Shown here in pieces: positions 48,443 to 58,444 of a stretch of DNA of 64,000 nt. The translations under genes were made by a program, and so were the position numbers. Source of the stretch: Chrysemys picta bellii (lineage: Eukaryota > Chordata > Testudines > Emydidae); contig NC_088792.1 of NCBI RefSeq assembly GCF_011386835.1, positions 115,168,421 to 115,232,420 on the forward strand, read 5' to 3'. The notes beneath the pieces are model-generated. The model had not been told where the DNA came from, did not search any database, and worked only from the letters and a program-made list of their open reading frames with translations. The first letter of the stretch is position 1, and every line of letters starts with the position of its first letter.

Positions 48443-48454
48443 AGCTGCAAGTCA

Positions 48455-48679
48455 GCCCTTTGATGTTTGTTTATAATGCAGTATGCATCTAAAGAGGCTA
48501 ATGCAATGTTGTGCTTATTATGCAAAGGCATAATATCATGGATCACATCTGGAATACTCTCTGTACATCTGGGACTTCAGTACCTGAAAGATGTAGACAA
48601 ATTAGAGGAAAATCATGGAAGAGTGACAAAATCATTGGAGGACTGGAAGGATTGGTTTATGAGATTAAGATTAATATAA
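48455..48679 (+). mobile_element. CR1 LINE, left half of a split copy
   Basis: Degraded CR1 ORF2 C-terminus: readable pieces include SGILSVHLGLQYLKDVDKLE and a GRVTKSLEDWKDW-like stretch equivalent to RRATKMIKGLENM in the 6.8-7.5 kb copy. It ends at ATGAGATTAAGATTAATATAA, aligning with TATGAGGGAAGATTGAAAAA of that copy. The continuation resumes at 51,203 after the inserted DNA transposon. Confidence 0.8.
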
Positions 48680-48968
48680 CACTGGTCTACAATTTTTGAG
48701 AAGTTGTCTGCTTCAGAGATAAAATGTGCTATTTATTATGTATTTTGATGTGCTGAATTCAAATATGACAATTAAAATAACTGGCTACTGTTTCTAAGAT
48801 ATTTAAGTTTTTACATTTTATGTCTATGTATATTGTGTAGATAGTAGAGTTTTAATCATAAATTGTAAACCTAGGTCTTTTCATGTGTTTATGGTTGCTT
48901 ACATGATATTTCACCTGTCCTGTTTATGTAACACTTTAAAAATCAGCAAAAGGGTTATATAAATAAAA

Positions 48969-48974
48969 TTTATT
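48969..48974 (-). terminator. Candidate polyadenylation signal of the transposase gene
   Basis: AATAAA on the minus strand about 43 bases beyond the stop codon at 49,017, within the transposon and before its left terminal repeat. The position suits the transposase-like transcript. Confidence 0.5.
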
Positions 48975-49016
48975 ATGAAACAAAAGGCAAAAACCTATTA
49001 TGTACATAGTTTGGTC

Positions 49017-50692
49017 CTATTCAGTGTCTACTCGGCGCTTCTTGGCTTGTCTCTTGTATTCATTAAATGGAGCATCTCTTGTCACTGTCCAGCAATAGTC
49101 TGCAAGCATTGATGGGCTCCATTTGCCCTGATAGCGTTTCTCCATTGTTGCAATGTCCTGGTGAAATCGCTCGCCGTGCTCGTCGCTCACTGCGCCGCCG
49201 TTCGGTGGAAAAAAATCTAGATGAGAGTGCAAAAAATGTATCTTTAGTGACATGTTGCAACCAAGGCTTTTGTATGCCTTGAGGAGGTTTTTCACCAACA
49301 ACCTGTAGTTGTCTGCCTTGTTGTTTCCAAGAAAAATTATTGCCACTAACTGGAAGGCTTTCCATGCCATCTTTTCCTTGCCACACAGTGCATGGTCAAA
49401 TACATCATCTCAAAGAAGTTCACGAATCTGAGGACCAACATAGATACCTTCCTTTATCTTAGCTTCACTTAACCTTGGAAATTTTCCACGGAGGTACTTG
49501 AAAGCTGCTTGTGTTTTGTCAATGGCCTTGACAAAGTTCTTCATCAGACCCAGCTTGATGTGTAAGGGTGGTAACAAAATCTTCCTTGATTCAACAAGTG
49601 GTGGATGCTGAACACTTTTCCTCCCAGGCTCCAATGACTGTCGGAGTGGTCAATCTTTCTTGATGCAGTGGGAATCTCTTGCACGACTATCCCATTCGCA
49701 GAGAAAACAGCAGTACTTTGTGTATCCAGTCTGCAGACCAAGCAAGAGAGCAACAACCTTCAAATCTCCACAAAGCTGCCACTGATGTTGGTCATAGATT
49801 ATGCAGCTCAAAAGTTGTTTCATGTTGTCATAGGTTTCCTTCATATGGAGTGCATGACCAACTGGAATTGTTGGCAAAACATTGCCATTATGCAGTAAAA
49901 CAGCTTTAAGACTCGTCTTCGATGAATCAATGAACAGTCTCCACTCATCTGGATCGTGAACGATGTTGAGGGCTGCCATCACACCATCGATGTTGTTGCA
50001 GGCTACAAGATCACCTTCCATGAAGAAGAATGGGACAAGATCCTTTTGACAGTCACGGAACATGGAAACCCTAACATCACCTGCCAGGAGATTCCACTGC
50101 TGTAGTCTGGAGCCCAACAGCTTTGCCTTACTCTTGGGTAGTTCCAAGTCATTCAGCTCACCTTGTGTTATGAGGTGTGGTTCAGAGGAGGAGGATGGGA
50201 GAAAATGTGGGTCCTGTGACATTGATGGTTCAGGACTAGAAGTTTCATCCTCTTCCTCGTCTGACTCAAGTGAGAATGATTCTGGTGCATCAGGAACCGG
50301 CAGTCCTTCTCTGTGGGGTACTGGGCGTATAGCTGATGGAATGTTTGGATAATGCACAGTCCACTTTTTCTTCTTTGACACACCTTTCCCAACTGGAGCA
50401 CCATGCAGAAGTAACAATTGCTGGTATGATCTGTTGGCTCTCTCCAAATCATTAGCACTGCAAAAGGCATAGATTTCCTTTTCCTGTTCAACCACTGGCG
50501 AAGATTTGTTGCGCAAGTGTTGCAGCATATGTGTGGGGCCCACCTCTTGTCCTGATCTCCAATTTTGCAGCCAAAATAAAGGTGATAGGCTTTCTTAACC
50601 ATAGTGGTTTTACTGCACTTTTGTGATGCAAAAGTCACTTCACCACAAACATAGCAGAAATTATCTGCACTGTTCACACAAGTACGAGGCAT
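49017..50692 (-). pseudogene. Transposase-like gene, one frameshift and two nonsense codons
   Basis: Read on the minus strand it would encode about 558 residues from MPRTCVN to a stop at 49,017. The N-terminus carries C13-x2-C16 and C57-x2-C60, a spacing like a ZAD-type zinc-binding domain. An acidic Ser/Glu/Asp stretch lies near residues 144-165. Then come an FIDSS motif (near 256), CGDLK (near 310), CFLCEWD (near 329) and, close to the end, LHSHLDFFP and SDEHGERFHQD (near 500). D, D and E in these motifs, with the intervening CxxC, could be a DDE-type catalytic set; this is inference. Breaks: a one-base deletion near 50,398, TGA at 49,650-49,652 (Trp expected) and a second TGA at 49,410-49,412 (Arg expected from a CGA change). 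Outside these breaks the frame is open end to end, so inactivation looks recent. I know near-identical unnamed proteins from turtle and invertebrate genomes. Confidence 0.8.
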
Positions 50693-50829
50693 CTCTGCTC
50701 ATTTTGGCTAAACAGAAATGTGTCCCTTTGCAAAATCAAACACTGACAAATAAGAGAGCACGACACTGTATGATTTCTAGAGCTGATATAGGGCAATTTG
50801 TTCAGCAGAGTGATGTAAGCTTCGTTATG

Positions 50830-50910
50830 ATTGCATCATCCATGACTTCTAGGAATAACATGATGCAATTCATATCATGTATGATGCAATACCAGCTTCA
50901 GATTGCATCA
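50830..50910. promoter_or_regulatory. Cluster of four ATTGCATCA motifs inside the transposon
   Basis: ATTGCATCA at 50,830-50,838 and 50,902-50,910, and its reverse complement TGATGCAAT at 50,861-50,869 and 50,882-50,890: four exact copies in 81 bases. They lie between the transposase start (50,692) and the right terminus (51,202). CACTA-type elements commonly carry subterminal repeats that bind transposase. A promoter role is the alternative, since C/EBP- or ATF-like proteins bind similar TGATGCAAT words. Confidence 0.6.
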
Positions 50911-51202
50911 TTCATTGTTTTGCCTAAAAAGCAAGTACTGTCCAAACCCAGTCATAGATTTATTCATAGATCCAGTCAAAGATGTATTTTAGTCATTTCT
51001 GGTTTAAATTGAGATCCCTTCCCTTTATAACTCATTTATCCTCCGCCATTCCCAAGTCAAGGATCGTATATACTGACCCAATAGCATATCTTGAAAACTA
51101 GAGCCAATCAACAATTTTAAGCATCATTTTCGTTCTCAGTGACCCAGAATTAGTAAAGTTTGACTACATTTATTTCAGAAGCATTTTGGCTGTAGAGCAG
51201 TG

Positions 51203-51490
51203 TAATTAAATGTATATTTTGGCTAAGTGACAATTATAGGTGGACATGATAAATGTCTACAAATATCTGAGGAATGCCAACACCAGACTACATTGTGGCT
51301 TGTACTGAGGGCAGAGGATTGGTATGAGGGTCAATGTAATGGGGTGAATTAAGGAAGAGAATTTAAGATGAATATCAAGAAAATTTTCCTGAAAGTGGGA
51401 TCTGTTAGACTGTGAAATAGCTTCTAGGGGAAGCTGTGGACACCCCATTTCATTAGATATTCAAACTGAGATTGGGAAAATCTCTAGAAA
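51203..51490 (+). mobile_element. CR1 LINE, right half of the split copy
   Basis: It resumes with TTTTGGCTAAGTGACAATTA, then GGTGGACATGATAAATGTC, matching TTTAGTCTGGAGAAGAGAAG and GGGGGACATGATAACAG in the 7.1-kb CR1. It continues through TGAAAGTGGGATCTGTTAGAC (compare the CTGTCAGAGTAGTTAAGCAC region). Degraded, with the 3' terminus not clearly reached. Confidence 0.75.
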
Positions 51491-51644
51491 ATAGACTGAG
51501 CTTGATCAGTGTGGTGCAGGTGTAGATGGCTGCACATATAGGTGAAGAGTCATGAGTAGTACTGGGAACACAAGGGAGTCCAATCCAACAATGATTAGAT
51601 GGCTACTGTGCAGCTGCCCAGGTACTGCTGCGTAAAAGCTGAAG

Positions 51645-52075
51645 CTCTAGAGCTGGTCAGAGAAACTTTAACAGAACCATTTTCCACTGGAGAATACAGT
51701 TCTGTTGAAATCTAAATGCTGAGCAAAATTGGGTTGTTTTTTCCCATAATTTTGTTTTGGAAGAAAACTGAGGGGAAGAGGGGGGAAATTCAGACTGTCA
51801 ATGTCCCATCGCAACGTTTTTTTTTAATAAAAAGTTTCAATTTTGTTTTGAAACAATTGTGTTTCATTTTTTTTGTATTACATACTATAATGTAATACAA
51901 AACTGGTACCGGGGGTCAAAATTAGAAAAAAGGCTCAATCAACCTGAAATGATTTTTTTTCCAGAATTTTCCCTCCTAGAGAATTTTGAAATTTTCTGTT
52001 TTCAGTCCAATTTGAAACAAAGCAAAATTTCAAAATCTTAATCTTTTTCAAAATAGAATTTCCATCCTCCATATA
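51645..52075. repeat. AGAGCTGGTCAGAGAAA-type repeat
   Basis: It opens with CTAGAGCTGGTCAGAGAAAC and contains many GAAAATTTTC-like words (CCAGAATTTTCCCTCC, TTTGAAATTTTCTGTTTTC). It is the longest member of this family in the window. Non-coding. Confidence 0.5.
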
Positions 52076-52194
52076 GTGCTACTAAGGTCTAAGAGGGAAT
52101 CATCTGTATATTGAGAGTGACATTTAAACCAGTCTCGCCTTAAACACAGAAACACCTATGGTCAGCCTACAGCCAATCTCTTATACACTTTGCA

Positions 52195-52590
52195 CTCAAA
52201 GTCAGAGAGTTTAAGGCCAAAAGATAGCACCAGATCCTGTATATCATAGGTCGCCAACACCACCCAGCATGTCCATACTAAACCCAACAACCAAAATTAG
52301 CCTAAAACATTACAGCCCATGTGAGACTAAAGTATGTGCCACAGGCAAAGAATGGGAGGAACTGAGGTGCACCAATGCATGAAGTCACTGCAATGGCAGG
52401 GAATTAATTGAGATATGCCCAGATTATCCTGGCACGTGACCTGCACTCCATGTTACAGAGGAAGGCAAAAGAAAAAATGAGGTCACTGCCAATCTGACCT
52501 GGGGGAAAATTCCTTTCCAACCCCACATAAGGCGACCAGTTATACCCTAAGCATGTGAGCAAGAACCAGATCATTTAGGTTGAGATGTAA
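52195..52590 (-). mobile_element. CR1 LINE 3' end, minus strand
   Basis: The plus strand reads TCAGAGAGTTTAAGGCCAAA, CCAGATCCTGTATATCATAG, and later GGCACGTGACCTGCACTCC, CTGACCTGGGGGAAAATTCC and TTTCCAACCCC. It is the reverse complement of the same CR1 3'-UTR subfamily as 12,870-13,215. Confidence 0.8.
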
Positions 52591-52789
52591 ATATTTTTTT
52601 TAAATTGTCAATTTATACTGAAGAAGTTACTTTTTGTGTGAATAACTATAAGACCAATATATTGGGGGGGGGGGAAATTGTGCTCTCAGTACATGCTGAA
52701 TAGTCTTTATGATAAAGCTTTCCTAGTACTATGGGTATGGATTTGAGGGAGGTTGGGGGGTGGCGTGGTGGTTTTGTTTAAAATAAAAT

Positions 52790-53977
52790 AGTGGAAGGCA
52801 GTTTGGGTGAAAGTGATCGTTACATGATCGATTTCATTATTCTGAAGAAAGGAAGGAGTGAGGGCAGTAGAATAAGGACAATGGATTTCAAAAAAAGCAA
52901 ACAAGCTCAGAGAACTGGTTGGTAAAGTCTCATGGGAAGAAAATCTAAGGGAAAAGGAGTTCAGGAGAAGCTGGCAGCTTCTCAAGGAGACAGTATTAAA
53001 GGCATAATAGCAAACTATCGAGATGTGAAGGAAAGACAGGAAGAATAGTAAGAGGCCAGTATGTGTACATCAGGAGCTCTTTAATGACCTGAAAATTAAA
53101 AGGGAATACTGCAATAAATAGAAACATGAATAAATTGCTAAGGAGGAGTACAAAAGAATAGCACAAGCATGAAGGAACAAAATCAGAAAGGCTAAGACAC
53201 AAAATGAGTTACACCTAGCAAAGGACATAAAAGGCCATAATAGGTTCCTTAGATACATAGGAGCAAGAGAAAAATGAAGGGAAGTGTGGATCCTTTACTT
53301 AGTGGGGAAGAGCTAATAATGGATGACATCAAATAAGCCGAGATCTTTAATGTCTGTTTTGATTCAGTCTTCTGTGAAAAGGTTAATGGTGACCAGATAC
53401 TCAACACCATTAATATTAACAACACGGAAAGATAGCAAGCCAAAATAGGGAAATAATAGGTTAAATATACCTAACATCTAAATATTCTTAAAGTCAGTAG
53501 AGCCTGATGAAATTCATTGTAGGGTACTTAAAGAATTAGCTGAAGCAATCTTGGAGCCATTAGCAATTATCTTTGAGAACTGATGGAGGGTGGTGAAGTT
53601 CCAAAAGACTGGAGAAGGAGAAACATAGTACCTATCTTTAAAAAGGGGAATGATGAGGACCCAGGAAATTACAGGCCAGTCCACCTAACGTTGATACTTG
53701 GAAAGATACTGAAACAAATATTAAACAGTTAATTTGTGAGAGGGTAATACTGTTAAAAGGAATAGCCAGCATGGATTTGTCAAAAACAAATAATGACAAA
53801 CCACCCTAATTTCCTTCTTTGACAGGGTTACTGGTATAGTTCATGATGGGAAGTAGTAGAGGAGGAAGCAGTGGACGCGATATCTTTATTTTAGTAAGGC
53901 TTTTGATGCAGTCCCACATGACATTCTCATAAGTAAAATAGAGAAATGTGGTCTAGATGAAATTACTATAAGATGAG
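52790..53977 (+). mobile_element. CR1 LINE ORF2, left part of a split copy
   Basis: The sequence runs from the end of the endonuclease region (GAAAGTGATCGTTACATGATC, GACAATGGATTTCAAAAAAAG) through the linker into reverse transcriptase. RT landmarks include CCAAAAGACTGGAGAAGGAG, AAAAAGGGGAATGATGAGG, GGAAATTACAGGCCAGTCC, AGCATGGATTTGTCAAAAAC and TAGTAAGGCTTTTGATGCAG (the 'SKAFDAVPH' motif). All frames are interrupted by stops and indels. It breaks at 53,977 within the RT and resumes at 56,196. Confidence 0.85.
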
Positions 53978-56195
53978 TGTCACATTCTAGGGTGCAGTCC
54001 AAACCAGTGAGGGGTTATGTCATCACCTGCCCACTAACCTAGGGTGCTTTAAAATGCTTTATTGCTGTAACTCCCATGTCTGGATGCTCCCAGCCAGCAT
54101 GCACTGAGTGACTGGGGACCAGCAGTGTTGACTCCAGCAGCATGCTTATTACTCCGTAGACACACTCTGGCCTCCACCAGCCTTAGTTACACCTGGCAAG
54201 ATAACCCAACCTCTCCACCCCCAGTCCCAATTTTCCCCCAAACCACGTGCCCTGGAATGTCTAGCCCTCTCTTGGACTATTCAGAACAATACTAAAGTTT
54301 GTTTATCCCTCTAAAGAGACAAACTGCACAGTTTATCACTAAGTGAAGTTAACTAACATTTTAGTTCAAACACAACACTGGGTTGATTTATTTAAAAGTA
54401 AAACAAGTTTATTAACAAAAGGAGATAGGATTTTATGTTAGTTCAAGTATGAAGGATTGAGTTAGAAATGCTTACAATCAAATAAAAGTGAAAATCCTTT
54501 CTAGTGGCTAAGATTTCACACAACAAGTTACAGCCTTTTTTCAAAGTACCTTCCAGCAAGATGGCTGACCACCCCTTGTGTCAGGATCTCCCATGAAGTT
54601 CAGAATGGTTGGTTCCTTTTGTCTTCTGCGATGAAAGATAATTTGGGATTATTTGCCCCTCTTTAATACAGTAACTCCTCACTTAAAGTCGTCCCAGTTA
54701 ACATTGCTATATTGCTGATCAATTGGGGAACATGCTCATTTAAAGTTGCGCAGTGCTCCCTTATAACATTGTTTGGCAGCTGCCTGCTTTGTCCACTGCT
54801 TGCAGAAAGAGCAGCCCCTTAGAGCTAGCTGGTGGGGGCTTGGAACCAGGGTGGATCGGCAGCCCCCCTATCAGCTCCGTGCTCCCCTAAGTTCCCTGTG
54901 CAGCAGCCGCCCAGCAGGCTATCAATTGCCAGGCAGCTCAGCTGTCCCTCCCCCCACTGCCTTGTGCTGCTCCTGCCCTCTGCCTTGGAGCTGCTCCCGG
55001 GAGCCTCCTGCTTGCTGTGCAGAGCGGGGGAAGAAGGGTGCTAATGTCAAGGTGTCCCCCGCTCCTGTACCCCCATCTCCTGTACCTTATCTCCACGGGG
55101 GGGGGGGAGGAGGGGACACAACAGGGCTCAGGGTGGAGGGAGCTTGCTGGCAGCAGCTGCTGTTTCAATTTGCTAATCTACTTAAAAAGGCAATGTACGT
55201 AGAGTGAGGTCAGCATACTTAAAGGGGCAATGTGCATCTCTCTCACACAGGTTGTGTCTCTCTATCTCTCTGCCATGCTGTCTCCCCTCCCTCCATTTGT
55301 GTTGCCTTGTAGTGTGTGAGGCTACATTAACAACGTGTTAACCCTTGAGGGCTCAGCCAAGTGATAGTTCATCATTTAGCAGTAAGGCATTCCCTGGGAA
55401 ATATCCCACCCTCTGACTTCAGCACCTCCACCAAGCTTCACAATCACCAGTGCTGTGTACACTATTAAATTTTGTTTAAAACTTATACTATGTATATAAA
55501 ATATAGTCTTTTGTCTGGTGAAAAAAATTTCCCTGGAACCTCCATTCCCTCCCCCCCATTTACATTACTTCTTATGGGGAAATTGGATTCGCTTAACATT
55601 GTTTCACTTAAAATAGCATTTTTCAGGAACATAACTACAACATTAAGCAAGGAGTTACTTTAGTCCAGTGAACCTTTGAAATGGATTATTTTGAATGTTA
55701 CCCGCAAGGTAAAGTTTATTCAAGCTGTGAGGTGGCGACATGGAGTCTCCTGGTGAAGGAAGTTTCATGATGGTTTCTTCTCCCACTGGTGTTTGTTAAA
55801 ATGCAAATTGATCTGCCCCTGCAATCTCCTCCCCTTGTTAGCTTGATGGTTTTGTTTGCCTTTTATGTAAATATATGTTCATTGTCTCTTAATGTACCAT
55901 GGAAATAACTTCCAAGTAGAAGAACCACATTCCTTTGTCTAGGGTGGGATAACTTCAGCCCTGCATGGTAGCCACACTTTAAGAACATAATTCCCAATAT
56001 GTTGTAGTTTTGAATTTGTCCTCTGTACATACACCATGCAACAATATTAGTGATCTGTATGTTAGCTTTCTAGTGATATCATACAAAACACCTTTTAGAT
56101 ACAGGTTATGACGTTAGTGGTCAGGCCAGTTGAAACTCACTACCAGATACCAGTGAGCCTTGGCCCTCTTGCATTGGGATGCTGTTAAGTCACAC
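53978..56195. mobile_element. LTR-like insertion in the CR1 (itself interrupted)
   Basis: It begins TGTCACATTCTAGGG and ends GTTAAGTCACAC, with TGAG before and TGGG after, a plausible 4-bp target duplication with one change. With the inner 54,669-55,660 element removed it is about 1.2 kb. TG at the left and near-CA at the right, plus phrases such as AAAACAAGTTTATTAACAAAAGG that I recognise from turtle LTRs, suggest a solo LTR or short LTR element. No coding domain is visible. Confidence 0.45.
54669..55660. mobile_element. Tigger/pogo-like non-autonomous element
   Basis: Ends CAGTAACTCCTCACTTAA and (reverse complement) AAGTAACTCCTTGCTTAA are terminal inverted repeats. Both sides are flanked by TA (54,667-54,668; 55,661-55,662), the Tc1/mariner-type target duplication. 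The right half contains CTTATGGGGAAATTGGATTC and GCTTAACATTGTTTCACTTAA, known to me from an abundant turtle repeat. The 144-codon frame at 54,773-55,207 is Pro/Ser/Cys-rich and not a transposase. Confidence 0.75.
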
Positions 56196-56990
56196 TGGGT
56201 ACACAACTGATTGAAAGACCATACTCAAAGAGGAGTTCATGATTTGTTATCAAATGGGGAGGACATATCTAGTCAGGTCCTGCAGACATCATTCCTGGGT
56301 CTGACATTACTCAATATTTTCATTAATAACTTGGATAATGGAGTAGTGAGAACGGATATAAAATTTGTGGATGACAACAAGCTCGGCGGGGTTGAAAACA
56401 CACTGGAGAACAGGATTAAGAATTCAAAACACCCTTGGCAAATTGGAGAATTGGTCTGAAATCAACAAGATGAAATTCAAGAAAGAAAAGTGCAAAATAT
56501 TTCACTTTGGAAGGAAAAATCAAATGCCACAGGCACAAAGTGAGGAATAACTGGCTAGGAGATACTACTGCTGAAAAGAATCTCGGGGTTATCATGGATC
56601 AAACATTGAATGGCTCGATAATGTGATGCAGTTACATAAAAGGCTAATATCATTCTGTGGTATATTAACAGGAGTCTTGTATGTAAGACATGGGAGGTAA
56701 TTGTCCTGTTCTACTCTGCACTGGTGATGCCTCAGATGGAGTACTATGTCCTGTTCTGGGGGACTCACTTTAGGAAAGAAGTGGACAAATTGGAGAGAGT
56801 CCAGAGGAGAGTAACTAAAAGATTTAGAAACCTGACCTATTAGGAAGGTTAAAAACAACTGGGCATGTTAGGCCTTGAGAAAAGAAGACTGAGGAGAGAC
56901 TGATAATTCTTCAAATATTTTAATAAGATATAAAGAGGATGATAATCAATTGTTCTCCATGTCCAATGCAAGGCAGTTTTTACAGCATTT
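56196..56990 (+). mobile_element. CR1 LINE ORF2, right part of the split copy
   Basis: It resumes with GGGTACACAACTGATTGAAAG. The frame at 56,211-56,459 reads LNIFINNLDNGVVRTDIKFV then DDNKL, the RT active-site region (FVDD) followed by thumb sequence. Later pieces include GEINKMKFKKEKCKIFHFG-like and LEYYVLFW-like residues. Many stops and indels; it fades out near 57,000 without a clear CR1 3' terminus. Confidence 0.85.
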
Positions 56991-56999
56991 TCAATCGCC

Positions 57000-58440
57000 A
57001 CTGAAGAGCCTGTGTATTTATTGAGAGAGAAGACCAGATTATCTTGCTATCAAAACATTTGTCAGAGTGAGGAGGAGCTATGTATGCTAACTGGCTGTCT
57101 TCAGTAAACTAGAAAAGCAGAGAAGGAGGTTGCATTTGATGAATCTTTAATACTTCTTTTCTATTCACTTTAAAACTGACCTAATATCCTCCTTCATTTT
57201 GCACAATAGTTAACATTACACCATTTTCAACCCTCTCATTGTTTGATGAGGTGGACTAAAGAGTTTGAGTACTTGTACTGTACTATAGAGAGAATTTTTA
57301 CAATAGAGGTCTTTTTTAGGTGATGTTATAACAAAAGGATGTTAAATTGTACAACTATTACCAGTTCTCTTTGCAGTTTAAAATACAATAATTGGTCTGG
57401 TGTCAAATACAGAGTAAAGAAAATTACTTCATTTTATCAGTGGGGCCAGATATAATAAAGTGAGATAGTACTTCTGAAGCTAGATTGTATGAGACTGCCA
57501 CTCAATTAAATTAACTGAAAAAAGAAGTAGAAAGATTGAACATGCTATGTACTTATGAAGGAAAGGTACTTAAGGACTACAGTAGCTATTACAAATAATT
57601 GGGATACTTAAAATGATGGTTTTGGTAGGCTAGAAAAAAATTACAACTAAACCTATAATTAGATCAAAAAAATGTATATGCCATTGAATCTAGAGTCTTT
57701 TGGAAAAACCAAATTGTTAAAAATATTTGGAAAATAAGTGTGGGCAGATTATTAACTGTAATACAGTATGTACAGAAAGATTCTAATAGCTTAATATTTA
57801 CTGGAGGATTGCTTAGGTGCATTTTAAAGCTAAATTTTAATCAAGCTTCATCTCTGTTGTACATGAGGAAGAGATTTTTCTAATAACAAATGAGACAGAG
57901 TAGCCAGAAATCTCTCCCATTCTAATGAGAAAACAGGTTATGAACTCAGCATCATTGAGGACTGAGACCAATTTAATACTACGATGAGGACCATTAAAGT
58001 TTATTAGATTTGTCTATCAGGAGAATTAATACAAAAATGGTGTGGATTATTTATGAAATATGTATAATCTGAAGCTAGGTTGCCTTCAAATCTCTCATGT
58101 GAGAGAAAATCTTCTCCACTGATTTGACACAATTGTCATTATATGGCTAGAGCAAACATATTTGGAAGCACATGTTAGAATAACTGATATGGCAACAGGA
58201 AATAACATATGTTTATACTGTGGTGCCTGTACATTCACAAGAGAAAAAGCCAGAACATTTATTCCTTTAAAGATAAGTTTAGACTTTGAAGATCTGGTTA
58301 TAGAATGAAGAAAAAAAACTGCAGTGAGTTCCTAGAAGTTCCAGTTCAATTCTTATCTGGAAGAGAAACTTACAGGACGTGCAAACTAGCCCTTAAGAAG
58401 CCTATAATCTGGACAACTGCAAAAATGAAATCTAATCTTG
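57000..58440. other. Non-coding AT-rich stretch, nothing recognised
   Basis: No coding exon, repeat family or structural signal recognised. Confidence 0.5.
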
Positions 58441-58444
58441 CAAC

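Larger units (their letters stand above)
48680..51202 (-). mobile_element. CACTG-terminated DNA transposon (CMC/CACTA-like), inactive
   Basis: A 2,523-bp element. Its left end CACTGGTCTACA and right end (as reverse complement) CACTGCTCTACA match at 11 of 12 bases. The 3-bp sequence TAA flanks both sides (48,677-48,679 and 51,203-51,205). CACTG-type ends with a 3-bp duplication are typical of CACTA-like transposons in the CMC group. That classification is an inference from the termini. The element carries one minus-strand transposase-like gene, now broken, and a cluster of ATTGCATCA motifs near its right end. It lies inside an older CR1, so it is younger than that CR1. Confidence 0.8.

Noticed and set aside
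50623..51012. 129-codon plus-strand open frame over the transposase start
   Set aside because: It is antisense to the transposase N-terminus and continues through the ATTGCATCA array; a shadow frame.
54773..55207. 144-codon plus-strand open frame
   Set aside because: It sits inside the Tigger/pogo-like non-autonomous element, is Pro/Ser/Cys-rich and resembles no transposase.
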